Source of the DNA: Pseudomonadales bacterium
Lineage (GTDB): Bacteria > Pseudomonadota > Gammaproteobacteria > Pseudomonadales > DT-91
Direction of reading: 5' to 3'
Assembly: GCA_013215055.1 (NCBI GenBank)
Contig: JABSRQ010000007.1
Coordinates: 372,001 to 436,000 of the forward strand
Length of the DNA stretch: 64,000 nucleotides
Positions 12,508 through 22,475 of this stretch are shown piece by piece; positions within the stretch are counted from its first letter, which is position 1; each line of letters begins with the position of its first letter. Both the position numbers and the translations under genes were made by a program. A model generated the notes under the pieces. The model saw only the letters and a list, made by a program, of their open reading frames with translations. It searched no databases and had not been told where the DNA came from.

Positions 12508-14365
12508 TTTTCTTTAAGTAAACTAACAGTAACGATAAAGCTGCTGGTGTTACGCCGGGAATACGTGATGCCATACCCAAGGTTTGTGGCCTAACGTTAG
12601 ACAGTTTATCTTTCATCTCATTCGATAAACCTTCGATGACCATATAGTCTAACGATTCAGATATACCCGTATTTTCATAACGACGCATGCGCGCAATTTC
12701 TTCTTCTTGCCTGGCAATATAACCGGCATATTTAGTTTTTACTTCAACCTGTTCAGCCACCGCCGGATCATTTACCACTTTGCCGGTGATATCTTCAATA
12801 TTTTTATAGCTTAAATCGGGGCGCTTTAATAAATCCATCAAACTGTATTCACGCTGCAACGGTTTAGGAATAATTTTATTAAATGCTTTTGCTTCTACGC
12901 TGTCGGCCTGAATCCAGCGTTGACGTAAACGTTGTTCTTCGATGTCTATCGCTTCACGTTTTTCTGAAAATGCCCTCCATCGCTCGTCATCGATCAAACC
13001 CATTTTGTGTGCTTGTTCGGTTAAACGTAAATCGGCATTGTCTTCCCGTAATAACAGACGGTATTCAGCCCGGCTGGTAAACATACGATAAGGCTCTTTA
13101 GTGCCTAAGGTAATCAAGTCATCCACTAATACCCCCAGATAAGCTTCGTCTCGACGTGGTGACCACGATTCTTTTTCTTGGGCCAATAATGCTGCATTTA
13201 GGCCTGCTAATAATCCCTGTGCTGCAGCTTCTTCATAACCCGTTGTGCCATTGATCTGGCCGGCAAAAAACAAACCGTTCATTAACCGTGTTTCTAATGA
13301 AGGTTTTAAATCTTGCGGATTAAAATAATCATATTCAATTGCATAACCTGGGCGAGTGATATGCGCATTCTCAAAACCTTTAATGCTTTGCACCAAATTT
13401 AACTGCACATCAAAAGGCAGGCTGGTTGAAATACCATTGGGATACAACTCGTGGGTATTTAAACCTTCGGGTTCTATAAATATTTGATGTGAAGGTTTAT
13501 CCGCAAATCGATGTATTTTATCTTCAATAGAGGGGCAATACCTGGGGCCTACACCGTCTATTACTCCCGTATACAAAGGAGATCGATCTAAACCGTTTCT
13601 TATAATTTCGTGGGTTTTTTCATTGGTGTGAGTTATCCAGCAGCATACTTGCTGTGGATGATCTTCAACTTTTCCGGTAAACGACATCACGGGTTCGGGT
13701 TTATCGCCCCATTGTTCTTCTAAGCCGTCAAAATTTACGGTCTTTGCATCGATACGTGGAGGGGTGCCGGTTTTTAAGCGGTCAATTCTAAACGGAAGTT
13801 CACGTAAACGACTGGCTAAGGCGTTGGATGGGGGATCACCGACACGTCCGCCTTGAGATTTATCTAAGCCTATATGAATAATTCCGCCTAGAAAGGTTCC
13901 TGTTGTTAAAACTACGGTTTGGGATCTAAAGGTCACGCCCATATTGGTAACGACGCCACAGACTTTGTCACCTTCAACCACTAGATCATCGGCAGCTTGT
14001 TGAAAAATCGTCAGGTTTTCCTGATTTTCGAGAATATTACGAATTGCAGCTTTGTACAGTGCTCTATCGGCTTGTGCACGTGTGGCTCTTACAGCAGGCC
14101 CTTTTCTAGAATTTAAAACTCGAAATTGTATACCGCCTAAATCGGTCGCTTTAGCCATAGCGCCACCCATGGCATCGACTTCACGCACTAAATGACTTTT
14201 TCCTATACCACCTATTGCCGGATTACAGGACATTTGGCCCAGGGTTTCAATATTGTGTGTCAGCAACAGAGTTTTCACACCCATACGTGCAGAGGCTAAG
14301 GCAGCTTCTGTACCGGCATGTCCACCACCTATAACAATGACACCAAACTGTTCTGGAAATTGCAC
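12476..14365 (-). CDS. mnmG: tRNA uridine 5-carboxymethylaminomethyl modification enzyme, FAD subunit
   Basis: Works with MnmE to put the carboxymethylaminomethyl group on U34 of certain tRNAs. The FAD-binding motif [13 protein letters not shown] is near residue 13; [20 protein letters not shown] and the GIDA signature [11 protein letters not shown] are present. 629 residues, same as E. coli. Start is GTG at 14365 with GAGGA eight bases upstream. In most relatives mnmE lies directly upstream; here 3.6 kb of non-coding DNA, IS debris and one gene intervene. Confidence 0.97.
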   Translation of the reverse strand: MQFPEQFGVIVIGGGHAGTEAALASARMGVKTLLLTHNIETLGQMSCNPAIGGIGKSHLVREVDAMGGAMAKATDLGGIQFRVLNSRKGPAVRATRAQADRALYKAAIRNILENQENLTIFQQAADDLVVEGDKVCGVVTNMGVTFRSQTVVLTTGTFLGGIIHIGLDKSQGGRVGDPPSNALASRLRELPFRIDRLKTGTPPRIDAKTVNFDGLEEQWGDKPEPVMSFTGKVEDHPQQVCCWITHTNEKTHEIIRNGLDRSPLYTGVIDGVGPRYCPSIEDKIHRFADKPSHQIFIEPEGLNTHELYPNGISTSLPFDVQLNLVQSIKGFENAHITRPGYAIEYDYFNPQDLKPSLETRLMNGLFFAGQINGTTGYEEAAAQGLLAGLNAALLAQEKESWSPRRDEAYLGVLVDDLITLGTKEPYRMFTSRAEYRLLLREDNADLRLTEQAHKMGLIDDERWRAFSEKREAIDIEEQRLRQRWIQADSVEAKAFNKIIPKPLQREYSLMDLLKRPDLSYKNIEDITGKVVNDPAVAEQVEVKTKYAGYIARQEEEIARMRRYENTGISESLDYMVIEGLSNEMKDKLSNVRPQTLGMASRIPGVTPAALSLLLVYLKKNDLLERSKSA

Positions 14366-14419
14366 TTTGTATCCTCGGGGATCGTGGGTATGAGATGACG
14401 AGTCGATTTAAAGGCGCGC

Positions 14420-14448
14420 AGTATACGCGAATTAATAGCAGTCGCACA
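14420..14448 (-). promoter_or_regulatory. Possible promoter of mnmG
   Basis: On the minus strand a consensus-like -10 TATACT (14420-14425) lies about 55 bases upstream of the mnmG start. No convincing -35 box is found at 17 bases (TGTGCG), so this is a weak call. Confidence 0.3.
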
Positions 14449-14469
14449 TTATACAGGGTGTACGTTTTT

Positions 14470-14830
14470 TATACAGTTCATTCCTGTCTTTTATACCGTT
14501 TGTTTTTATACTTACTTATTTATTTATTTATATACTCTTATATATAGTAATTATTAGCCAAATTTTTTCTGTTGATAAGTCTATTTAGTTTAATTAAATC
14601 ATTCGCTTAGCTGTTCGCAAACTGCGTTCATTAACGTTGGTTAGCCTGCAAATGATTTGTGGGTAAGTTTTAGGAACTTTTTCGGTATAACGTCGTTTTT
14701 ATACAGGTTGTGGATAAGCAATGCTTTTATCCACTAAATACTCAGGTTTAAAAATGTGATTTTTATTTGCCTGTGTATAAACCTGTTAATTATGTGTGTA
14801 ACTTACATTTCTGTGTTTATCCTGTGCCGA
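14470..14830. other. Origin-like region next to mnmG (AT-rich block plus DnaA boxes)
   Basis: A very AT-rich stretch (about 14470-14600, with TTATT repeats and TATATATAG) is followed by a cluster of DnaA-box-like 9-mers. Matches to TTWTNCACA on the minus strand are at 14709-14717 (TTATCCACA) and 14772-14780 (TTATACACA). One-mismatch sites are at 14658-14666, 14727-14735 (TTATCCACT, plus strand) and 14793-14801. This is the same place relative to mnmG (gidA) as oriC in enterics. The rest of the tract to 15235 shows no gene. Whether it is active is unknown; the rpmH-dnaA gap is a second candidate. Confidence 0.5.
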
Positions 14831-15234
14831 TTCTTAGTATAAGTTGTTGGTTTGCTGTGATTTGCAGATATTGTTGTCTAGCTACCTGTCAACAGCCACG
14901 CAGTGGGTAATCAGATTGATTGTTTTTAAAACCCGTGTTTAATGTTCTTGCTAGCAAAATATGAGCGCTTATCGCTAATAGAATATGGATATCTACGATT
15001 AGAGAAGGCAATGAAGAAGTTTTGAACTAAGGTTTTGTCAAAGCCTGTACGGTATTAACTCCGGTTATTCGCATTTCCTATATACCGGGAAATAGTTAGC
15101 CTGCAGTGAGGCTAAAGCTATACTTAGTCTCTCAAATTAAGTAGTTGATAGAGGATAGTTATCTCGATTTTGATAGATATTTATCAGGGCATGGAAAATA
15201 CTTGCCAACTAACTTAGAACGATAATTTGAGGCT

Positions 15235-16618
15235 TATTTGAAATGTGGGAAACTCGAGAACGGCTTCCTGTCTGCGATGTGAAACCTGCCATTATGAACT
15301 ATTAGTGCCTTTTAGTTGTAAAAAGAGATGATTCTGCCCTAGTTGTGGAACCAGTCGCAGCATCCCTATTAAGTGATCAACTATTCCCCAGCAAGCTATC
15401 AGGCAGTGGGGTGTAAGTTTACCTTTCCCCTTATGGTTTCTGCTCGTAGCGAAGCCAGAGCTCATTTCTCCCGTTTTACACATTATTGTAAAGTCGATTT
15501 CTACGGCACTCATCAAAAAATCTGGGCTCACCCACACAGAAGCAGAAGTCGGTGCTGTGGCGTGCAGGGATGTACTAATGCCGTGGGTGCTGGAGGCGCA
15601 GGAACGATGACAATGATTCAGCGTTTTGGCAGTGCGTCAAACTTCAATATTCATGATCACATGCATTTTCTTGATGGCGTATATCGGAAAACGGCGAGTA
15701 TGCCCTCTTCCATTTCTGTAAAAGCCTTTACTGGCGCGTAACTCGGAACAGTTTTAAATCGAATCAGCTTACGTGTTGTGAGGTTTCTGGAAAAAACAGG
15801 CTATTTGGAAAGTATGCCGAACAACCTTTTTTAAATATGGATTAGCCAGACGATACTGGCATGCGGCAATTACAGGGCAGTGCAATTTGCTATTGCATAG
15901 CGGTTGGCCCTCATAAAGGTGAAAAGGTATTAATTCTTCAAACCATTCCAGCCATTATTGAACAGAATTATTCTCCCTCTGTAAAAGTAAATGGCTTCTC
16001 CTTGCATGCATGCATGCAGGCGTGGTTTGGCAGGTGAAAGAACGCAAAAAACTGGAACATGCGGGTAGTTATCAAGGGGCGCGTTGTCAGAAAGCTGATT
16101 ATCCATTGGCAAACAAGGGCAAGTGATTTATCGACTTAAGACGCCTTACAACAACGGCACCTGCCATGTGGTGTTCAACCCCATGGACTGTCAGGATTTT
16201 TACTCCCGGTAAATGCTAAGTACCACCATCCATGTAGGCAATGGCAATACTTACCTCTTTGATACCGCCACCGCGCCTAATTATGACCCGCTATCTCGGC
16301 GTCTTTCCTCGAATAGCAAGCATCACCAAATCACAAAGTAAAAAGACACCTATTTCCTGCCCCCCCCCCATCAGCTACTGTATGACCTGGGCTGAGCGCT
16401 TAAAAGGGGTATTCAAGATTGATATAGAGGTGTGCAGAAAGTGTGGCAGTAAGGTAAAAATTACCGCCTCGATTAAAGACCCATTGATTATTAATAAGAT
16501 ATTAACCCATTTGGATTTAATCGATGAAGTTATCCCTGCCGCCTTTCAGTTACCCAAGTCGCTAGGGCCACCACCAGAGTTTAAGCTAGATACTGATTAT
16601 ACGGGCATAGACCTGTAG
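15235..16618 (+). pseudogene. Decayed IS91-family transposase
   Basis: Fragments in several frames add up to an IS91-type (HUH, rolling-circle) transposase. In order: an N-terminal zinc-finger remnant (CETCHYELL, then FCPSCG) near 15275-15350 with an internal TGA; a central piece with MTMIQRFGSASNFNIHDHMH near 15605-15670, which is the HUH-like catalytic region; LKTPYNNGTCHVVF near 16130-16175; then PPRLIMTRYLGVFP near 16265-16310; and the C-terminal zinc-ribbon part WAERLKGVFKIDIEVCRKCG followed by KITASIKDP (16387-16510). Many frameshifts and stops separate the pieces, so it is dead. It sits between mnmG and mnmE. Confidence 0.8.
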
Positions 16619-16953
16619 CGCTGTTTTTACCTGGTATACAGTTATTAGACCCAGGCACTGCTCTCCAAGACTTATGGACTAAAACGGCTATATTTAATTA
16701 TGAGCAAACCATGATGATATAGGCTTGATCTGCAACAGCCGTTATATTCCAACAAATGTGGTCATTAATACTGCTTCAATCGTTATATTAGCAGCTGAAA
16801 TGATAGTGGTTACCACTAGATAATATCTCCATGGTAGCGAATAAAATGTCGGCCCCTCTTTTTTGGCAAAAAAGGCTGTCTATTCTCAAGTTATGCAAAC
16901 ACTATCACGAGATGCTTCACCGTGTTGTAGGCATTGCCTACCAGGTAAAACTC
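16619..16953. other. Intergenic stretch without recognisable gene
   Basis: Between the end of the IS91 remnant and the chosen start of the solute-binding protein I see no conserved coding sequence, hairpin terminator or RNA gene. The frame of the next gene runs open upstream to 16831 but that part has no signal-peptide character and is probably not translated. Confidence 0.4.
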
Positions 16954-17709
16954 ATGGAACAAAAAGTTTTTGCCTTTTTCGTTGCCATATTATTGTTAAT
17001 CGGCTTATCAAGTCGGGCTATTTGTCAGGAAAGACAGACGATAAAAATAGTTACAATTGGCTTTTCCCCTTACGGCATTCAAACCGAACAGGGTAATAGC
17101 GGTATCTACTATGATATTGCTAATATTCTGGTACAAAAATCGGGCTATCACGCAGAAAATACCATTGCACCGTATGCACGTATTATCAACGATTTAAAAT
17201 ATGGGCAAGCTGATATCAGCATTTTATTTCGTTATGAAGAATTGGAAGCCTATGTCTTTTATATCGCACCACTAGCACCTTTACAAACCGTTGTATTAAG
17301 TAGGCAAGATAGTCATTTAAAAAATATAGAGAGCTTGCATGGGAGAAGACTTGCATATTTACGAGGTGCACATTTTAGCGAGGTGATTGATAAAAATAAT
17401 GCGATTAAATTACATAAAGTCACCGATTTTAAACAAGCCGTGAAAATGTTATTAAACCATCGAGTTGATGCGATAGTCGGTCCAATGGATCCGATTATCT
17501 CTGCCGCTGCAGAGATCGGTTATGGCATGGAAATATTTGGCCACCCTATTGTTGTTGGAGAGCGTACGCCATGGATACAGTTATCCAAAAAAAGTACTGC
17601 TAATATTAATATAAAATCTTTGCAGGAAACGTTTATTAAAATGAAGAAAGAAGACGTTATTCTTTTGTTACGTAAACAATACCTGCCTGAAAGATTAAAG
17701 ATTAAATAA
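16954..17709 (+). CDS. Periplasmic solute-binding protein, family 3 type
   Basis: The chosen ATG gives a clean signal peptide (MEQKVFAFFVAILLLIGLSS, cleavage expected near ICQ/ER), and the mature protein resembles extracellular solute-binding proteins of family 3: an early TIGFSPYG segment, GIYYDIANIL, then PYARIINDLKYGQADISILF, and a second-lobe stretch with VDAIVGPMDPI. 251 residues, about the family size. An open frame upstream to 16831 adds 41 residues that would bury the signal peptide. No ABC permease or ATPase gene is nearby, so it is an orphan; a sensory role or service to a distant transporter are both possible. The ligand cannot be told from sequence. It is the only rightward intact gene between mnmG and dnaA. 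Confidence 0.75.
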   Translation: MEQKVFAFFVAILLLIGLSSRAICQERQTIKIVTIGFSPYGIQTEQGNSGIYYDIANILVQKSGYHAENTIAPYARIINDLKYGQADISILFRYEELEAYVFYIAPLAPLQTVVLSRQDSHLKNIESLHGRRLAYLRGAHFSEVIDKNNAIKLHKVTDFKQAVKMLLNHRVDAIVGPMDPIISAAAEIGYGMEIFGHPIVVGERTPWIQLSKKSTANINIKSLQETFIKMKKEDVILLLRKQYLPERLKIK

Positions 17710-17721
17710 GGCGCTTTGCAG

Positions 17722-17802
17722 CTCTGTTTTTCCGAGCCTAAAAATCAGGCATGATTTTGTGCAGACTACACTGATGTATTTATGGGTGTCGGAAAAACTG
17801 AG
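17722..17802. repeat. 81-bp element bounded by 14-bp inverted repeats
   Basis: CTCTGTTTTTCCGA (17722-17735) and TCGGAAAAACTGAG (17789-17802) are inverted copies with 13 of 14 positions matching, separated by 53 bases. It looks like a small inverted-repeat (MITE-like) element or a long-loop hairpin downstream of the solute-binding protein gene. It is not followed by a T-run, so it is not a typical terminator. Confidence 0.45.
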
Positions 17803-17946
17803 TACCGATGAGGCCTAGCGCAAGGAATGGGAAGTTACAGAGACTGAGCAATGATAAGTTAAAAAAAACAAGCGGGTTGCGAAGTCGGTTGATAGGGGGT
17901 TATGACGAGTCTGGCAGTGTAACGGAAAGTTTGGGCTTTCTCTTTA

Positions 17947-19329
17947 TTATTTTCCGATACAGAAGCTGGAAAATATTTCGCCTAAAAGATCATCGGAGCT
18001 GAATGAGCCGGTGATTTCGTTCAGGCTTTGCTGGCAGTAACGTAAATCTTCGGCCAATAATTCGCCCGCTCCCATGCCCACCAATTGCTGCATGCCATTA
18101 TCCAGGTAATCCATGGCTTGGTTTAATGCTGTCAGGTGTCTGCGCCTGGCGGTAAAGCCACCTTCAGTTTGGGTTTGTAGGCCAGCAACTTGTTTTAAGT
18201 AGTTGCGTAAAATATCCATGCCCCTATCTTCTTTGGCTGATAGGGTTATGGTTGTTTGCCCTGCTACTTCTTTAATACCGGGTTCTAAATTAGAGAGATC
18301 ACATTTATTTCTGATTATGGTTAGATGGGATAGATCATGCAGCTTTTGGGTAAATTCAGGCCAGATATGATCAGTAGATTCGTTTTCTTCAGAACTGGAA
18401 TCGGTCATCAGAAGAATCGCATCGGCATTTTCGATTTCCTTCCACGCCCGTCGAATGCCTTCTTGTTCTACCACATCGGGGCTTTCTCTAAGCCCTGCGG
18501 TATCGATAATATGTAAGGGCATGCCATCAATAAGGATCTGCTCTTTTAATACGTCTCTGGTGGTGCCTGCTATATCGGTAACTATAGCGGCATCATGGCC
18601 TGCCAACGCGTTTAACAAGCTAGATTTACCGGCATTAGGCCGCCCGGCAATCACCACTTTTATACCTTCACGTATAATGCGGCCTTGTTTGGCAGTGGCT
18701 AATACAAGGCCTAAGTTTTCTATAATGGCTTCAAGCTGTTCTTTTACTCTGCCATCAGAAATAAAGTCGATTTCTTCTTCCGGGAAATCTATCGCCGCTT
18801 CAACAAAGATTCTCAGGTCTATGACCTTTTTAACCAGGGCATGAATTTTCTTGGAGAAATCACCTTGTAAGGAGCGCATGGCATTTTTTGCTGCCTCTAC
18901 CGACGAGCTGTCGATAAGATCGGCTATGGCCTCGGCTTGAGTTAAATCGATTTTGTCATTGAGGAAGGCACGTTCTGAAAACTCACCGGGGCGGGCTAAA
19001 CGCGCACCTTGTTGGATACATTCGTTTAATAAAATATCCAGAATCACCGGGCCGCCATGACCTTGCAGTTCTACAACATCTTCGCCGGTAAAGGAGTGTG
19101 GGGCTTTAAAAAAAATCGCCAAACCTTCATCCAATAAGTTATCGGCGGAGGCGATTTTTTTTTCATAAAAGGGGCTGAAATGAGCATAGCGGACATTCAG
19201 CGTCATCTGGCAAATTTGCTCACCAATCAGCAGGGCTTCAGGGCCGGATAAACGAATGATGCCTACACCACCTTTACCCGATGGTGTAGCGATTGCTGCA
19301 ATCGTATCCTGATCTAAAGCCTGTGACAT
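17947..19329 (-). CDS. mnmE: tRNA uridine-5-carboxymethylaminomethyl modification GTPase
   Basis: GTPase partner of MnmG. The N-terminal formyl-THF-binding domain starts [19 protein letters not shown]; the inserted G domain has the P-loop [12 protein letters not shown], then DIAGTTRD and DTAGLRES, and NKCD; the C-terminus ends FCIGK with the functional cysteine. 460 residues against 454 in E. coli. It starts six bases after yidC ends, in one operon with rpmH-rnpA-yidD-yidC. Confidence 0.97.
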   Translation of the reverse strand: MSQALDQDTIAAIATPSGKGGVGIIRLSGPEALLIGEQICQMTLNVRYAHFSPFYEKKIASADNLLDEGLAIFFKAPHSFTGEDVVELQGHGGPVILDILLNECIQQGARLARPGEFSERAFLNDKIDLTQAEAIADLIDSSSVEAAKNAMRSLQGDFSKKIHALVKKVIDLRIFVEAAIDFPEEEIDFISDGRVKEQLEAIIENLGLVLATAKQGRIIREGIKVVIAGRPNAGKSSLLNALAGHDAAIVTDIAGTTRDVLKEQILIDGMPLHIIDTAGLRESPDVVEQEGIRRAWKEIENADAILLMTDSSSEENESTDHIWPEFTQKLHDLSHLTIIRNKCDLSNLEPGIKEVAGQTTITLSAKEDRGMDILRNYLKQVAGLQTQTEGGFTARRRHLTALNQAMDYLDNGMQQLVGMGAGELLAEDLRYCQQSLNEITGSFSSDDLLGEIFSSFCIGK

Positions 19330-19335
19330 AGTTTG

Positions 19336-21054
19336 TTACTTTGTTTGTGCTTCAATTTTTCTAGTGATGTAAGATTGCTGAATGATCGTCAGAATATTAT
19401 TCACTACCCAGTACAGAACCAAGCCTGAGGGGAAGAACAGGAAGAAGAACGTGAAGATCACCGGCAAAAACTGCATGATTTTGGCTTGCATAGGATCTGG
19501 TGGTGGTGGATTCAATTTCTGCTGGAAGTACATACTCACACCCATAATCAGCGGCATGATGAAATACGGATCCATCGCCGATAAATCATGAATATAGCCA
19601 ATAAACGGCGCATGACGTAATTCAACCGATTCCAGTAATACCCAATAAAGGGCGATAAATACCGGCATTTGTACCAACATCGGTAAACAACCACCGATGG
19701 GATTGACCCCTTCTTTTTTATACAGCGCCATGGTTTCCTGTGACATCTTTTGTCTATCGTCACCGTACTGATCTTTCAGCGCCAACATTTTAGGCTGAAT
19801 GGCACGCATCTTGGCCATGCTTTTATAGGCCTTGGCGTTTAACGAGAAGAAACAGGCTTTTACAAATATGGTTAACGCAATAATTGAGAAACCCCAGTTG
19901 CCAAAGCTAAAACCTAAATCAAAGGTATAACCATAAATATGTAATATGCCTTCGTTAAACATATGCAGCAATGCATAGAGGGGCTGGGCGATCATCCATA
20001 GGAAACCATAATCGACGGATAAATCCAGGCCTTCAGAAATTTCTTCTAAAGTGTATTGGTCTTTAGGTCCAGCATAGAAGCTGGCATGAATCTGCCCCTG
20101 TTCACCGGCAGCAACCGTTGTCACCGGAGATTTAACCCGTGCAATATTAAAACCACTCTTGGTCCTAACGGTAGAGTAGGTATTTTGTGTTGCTGGGTCA
20201 GCAATCCATGCGGATAAGAAATAATGCTGAATCATCGCAATCCAGCCACCTTCAATTGTCGTCGCTGGGAAGGCTTTATCTTTAACATCATCGAAGTCGA
20301 TTTTCTTAAAGCGGTCTTCCAGGGTATGTGTAGCAAAACCTAAATAAGGTGCCATGCCCATGCCACCATCTCCGGCGTCGTCCACGGTATCATCTCGTTT
20401 GATTTGTGCGTAGAAAGCCGCCTGCCAGTTTTCTGCTGATTGGTTATTAATCAGGTAATCAACATCAACCAGGTAAGAATCACGTTTAAAGGTAAAACGT
20501 TTGCTGATCTCTACTTGGTTTTGCATAAACGCTAACGTGACCACAAGTTCATCGCTGCCATCGGCTAAAACATAGTTGCTTTGAACACTGGAGAAATGTG
20601 GTCTGCCTTCGGCGCTGTCGGTGCCATTTTTACCGACTAAACCACTGGCGGCAATATAGGTCCTAGAGCTGCTATCTTCTAATAATACAAACGGGATGTC
20701 GGGTGTATCGATACGGGCTAATTGCTGTCTTAATGCCACATAAACAATATCGCCACCGATAGGGTTGATCTTGAATATCAAGGTATCGGTTTCGGCGCTA
20801 ATTAAATCATTGCTGATGGCGGTAGGCATTTCTTGTTCAATCGCAACATCATCATGGGCACTGGGTAATTCACCGTCATCAACGGTATTCGATGTGGGTG
20901 AAGGAATGCTTGTGTTCGCAGGTGCAAAACTTTGTTCCTGTTTTGCCATCAGGCTTTCTTTATTTTTATTATCTCTGAATTTAGCAAATTCGATAATCAG
21001 CATAAAGCTGAGCATCGCTATCGCTGCAATCAGTACAATGCGGATTTTATCCAT
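19336..21054 (-). CDS. yidC: Membrane protein insertase YidC
   Basis: Inserts and folds inner membrane proteins, alone or with SecYEG. Starting at the ATG at 21054 the protein opens [20 protein letters not shown], the first transmembrane helix, followed by a large periplasmic beta-domain (about residues 60-340) and the conserved C-terminal five-helix core with [39 protein letters not shown] and [17 protein letters not shown]. 572 residues against 548 in E. coli. The frame is open 23 codons further upstream, but that part overlaps yidD and has no family counterpart. The chosen start overlaps the yidD stop by eight bases. Confidence 0.96.
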   Translation of the reverse strand: MDKIRIVLIAAIAMLSFMLIIEFAKFRDNKNKESLMAKQEQSFAPANTSIPSPTSNTVDDGELPSAHDDVAIEQEMPTAISNDLISAETDTLIFKINPIGGDIVYVALRQQLARIDTPDIPFVLLEDSSSRTYIAASGLVGKNGTDSAEGRPHFSSVQSNYVLADGSDELVVTLAFMQNQVEISKRFTFKRDSYLVDVDYLINNQSAENWQAAFYAQIKRDDTVDDAGDGGMGMAPYLGFATHTLEDRFKKIDFDDVKDKAFPATTIEGGWIAMIQHYFLSAWIADPATQNTYSTVRTKSGFNIARVKSPVTTVAAGEQGQIHASFYAGPKDQYTLEEISEGLDLSVDYGFLWMIAQPLYALLHMFNEGILHIYGYTFDLGFSFGNWGFSIIALTIFVKACFFSLNAKAYKSMAKMRAIQPKMLALKDQYGDDRQKMSQETMALYKKEGVNPIGGCLPMLVQMPVFIALYWVLLESVELRHAPFIGYIHDLSAMDPYFIMPLIMGVSMYFQQKLNPPPPDPMQAKIMQFLPVIFTFFFLFFPSGLVLYWVVNNILTIIQQSYITRKIEAQTK

Positions 21055-21352
21055 TGTGACAACTCTTTTTACAATTTTTAATTTTGGATGTGCTGTGCTT
21101 TTCAGGTACAGGGTCATAACCACCTGGATTACCTGGGTGACAACGGCAAATTCTATGAACGGTTAAATAGCTGCCTTTTAAGATGCCGTGGGTAGTGAGG
21201 GCTTCTAGGCAATAATGGGAACAGCTGGGGTAGAATCGACAACCACTTGCAAAGGCAGGTGATATAAATAATTGATAAAAACGAACCAGTATTAATAAAC
21301 CCTGTAATAAAAGGTGCTTAATGCCATTAGCGATGTGGTTAAGCATTTTCAA
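21047..21352 (-). CDS. yidD: Membrane protein insertion efficiency factor YidD
   Basis: Small membrane-associated protein that aids YidC-dependent insertion. The family core [21 protein letters not shown] is clear (split at SPAF), followed by [10 protein letters not shown] and [15 protein letters not shown]. 101 residues with an N-terminal amphipathic/hydrophobic stretch ([17 protein letters not shown]). Overlaps yidC by eight bases and follows rnpA by 37 bases, the conserved order. Confidence 0.95.
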   Translation of the reverse strand: MKMLNHIANGIKHLLLQGLLILVRFYQLFISPAFASGCRFYPSCSHYCLEALTTHGILKGSYLTVHRICRCHPGNPGGYDPVPEKHSTSKIKNCKKSCHNG

Positions 21353-21389
21353 GGTTTTGCCATCTCTTTAGGCACTCTATAAAAGTGAC

Positions 21390-21788
21390 TTATGATGTTG
21401 GGGATTTATTCGCTTTTTTGATTAACCTGCGCCAAGTGTCTTCAAACTGCTTATGAATTTCAGCGTTTGTTTTTTCTCCCAAACCTCGTCTGGCAAGAAT
21501 GACAATATCGGCATTCGGCAATACATGCTGATGCAAGCGAAATGAGTCACGTATGATACGTTTGATTCGATTTCTATGCACTGCAAGCTTTACGTTTTTT
21601 TTGGCAATCACCAAACCCAGTCTAGGGGCTTGTTTATCGTTTTTGACACTGAGACAGAGACTCTCTTTATTAGAGACTTTCCACTCGTTATTATCAAAGA
21701 CGTTTTTGTAATCTGCAGCTACAAGCAGACGTTTGTCTTTACCAAAGGCATAACTACTGGAGTTGGCCATAGTAGATTCAAACGCCAT
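21390..21788 (-). CDS. rnpA: Ribonuclease P protein component
   Basis: Protein subunit of RNase P, which trims tRNA 5' ends. The RNR signature is KNVKLAVHRNRIKRIIRDSF near residues 65-84. 132 residues; the first 15-16 (MAFESTMANSSSYAFG) look like a non-conserved extension, and a Met at residue 7 could be the start. It lies 24 bases after rpmH. Confidence 0.95.
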   Translation of the reverse strand: MAFESTMANSSSYAFGKDKRLLVAADYKNVFDNNEWKVSNKESLCLSVKNDKQAPRLGLVIAKKNVKLAVHRNRIKRIIRDSFRLHQHVLPNADIVILARRGLGEKTNAEIHKQFEDTWRRLIKKANKSPTS

Positions 21789-21812
21789 GCTTATATTCTG
21801 TAGATCGCAAAA

Positions 21813-21947
21813 TTACGCAGATAAACGCGCGCGGCCTTTAGCACGACGACGGTTGATCACATTACGACCACCAACAGTTGCCATACGAGCACGGAAACCG
21901 TGAGTGCGCTTACGCTTTAGTACGCTAGGTTGAAATGTTCTTTTCAT
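21813..21947 (-). CDS. rpmH: 50S ribosomal protein L34
   Basis: A 44-codon gene coding for [18 protein letters not shown] at its N-terminus and ending AKGRARLSA. This is the highly conserved, arginine-rich L34 of the large ribosomal subunit, with the usual 44-46 residues. First gene of the rpmH-rnpA-yidD-yidC-mnmE operon, with a near-consensus promoter about 50 bases upstream. Confidence 0.97.
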   Translation of the reverse strand: MKRTFQPSVLKRKRTHGFRARMATVGGRNVINRRRAKGRARLSA

Positions 21948-21994
21948 GGTCTTGTACCGTTTAAATTGTTAAATACCTATTTCTAGGGCGGCAA

Positions 21995-22023
21995 AGTATA
22001 TGGATAAACGCCAAGTAATTCAA
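21995..22023 (-). promoter_or_regulatory. Sigma70-type promoter of rpmH-rnpA
   Basis: On the minus strand TTGAAT (22018-22023) and TATACT (21995-22000) are exactly 17 bases apart, about 50 bases upstream of the rpmH start. Confidence 0.6.
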
Positions 22024-22087
22024 CGATTTTGATAACAAATGGCTGAAAATTAGGCAGAAAATGCACATTAGTTGTTTTAAACAGTAT

Positions 22088-22323
22088 TTATACACTTTAT
22101 CCACAGGGTTATGCACAGCTGTGTGTTTTAACAGTCGTGCAGAGTCTGCCTTTTACCTCTTCCTGCATGTTTATATAAGCTATTGATAATTATGCTTATT
22201 ATTTAAATCTAGAATCTGAAGGGTAAAAACAATGCAAATTTGTGGATAACTATAGGTGTCGACGATATAATATGCGACCGAAATAAATGACCTTTTGGTG
22301 ATTTACAGGATTTCTGTGGAAAA
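22088..22323. other. Probable replication origin (oriC) with DnaA boxes between rpmH and dnaA
   Basis: Four exact matches to TTWTNCACA lie in the strand-switch gap: 22097-22105 (TTATCCACA, plus), 22109-22117 (TTATGCACA, plus), 22241-22249 (TTATCCACA, minus) and 22315-22323 (TTTTCCACA, minus). A one-mismatch site TTATACACT abuts the first at 22088-22096. AT-rich DNA follows (22160-22210 and 22260-22390). Genes diverge from here, all important ones to the left reading leftward and dnaA onward rightward, as at Pseudomonas origins. Position and box content make this the leading oriC candidate. Confidence 0.75.
22243..22271 (+). promoter_or_regulatory. dnaA: Possible dnaA promoter overlapping a DnaA box
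   Basis: TATAAT at 22266-22271 has TGGATA (22243-22248) 17 bases upstream. The -35 part lies inside the DnaA box at 22241-22249, which would allow DnaA to repress its own gene. The -35 match is only four of six. Confidence 0.4.
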
Positions 22324-22475
22324 CTCTATTTTTTGTGTTTTTTTCACTTTATCTGTTCGGTTTTAATCCAAATATTGCTTCATTAATGCCTCTATATACA
22401 GGGATAAGTCTTTTTCTAGGGCTGTGCTTTTAATGTGTCAGTATGGATGCTGATATTGAAAGAAGGATAAGAAAC

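Noticed and set aside
16831-16953. N-terminal extension of the solute-binding protein
   Set aside because: It would place 41 polar residues before a clear signal peptide; the ATG at 16954 fits better.
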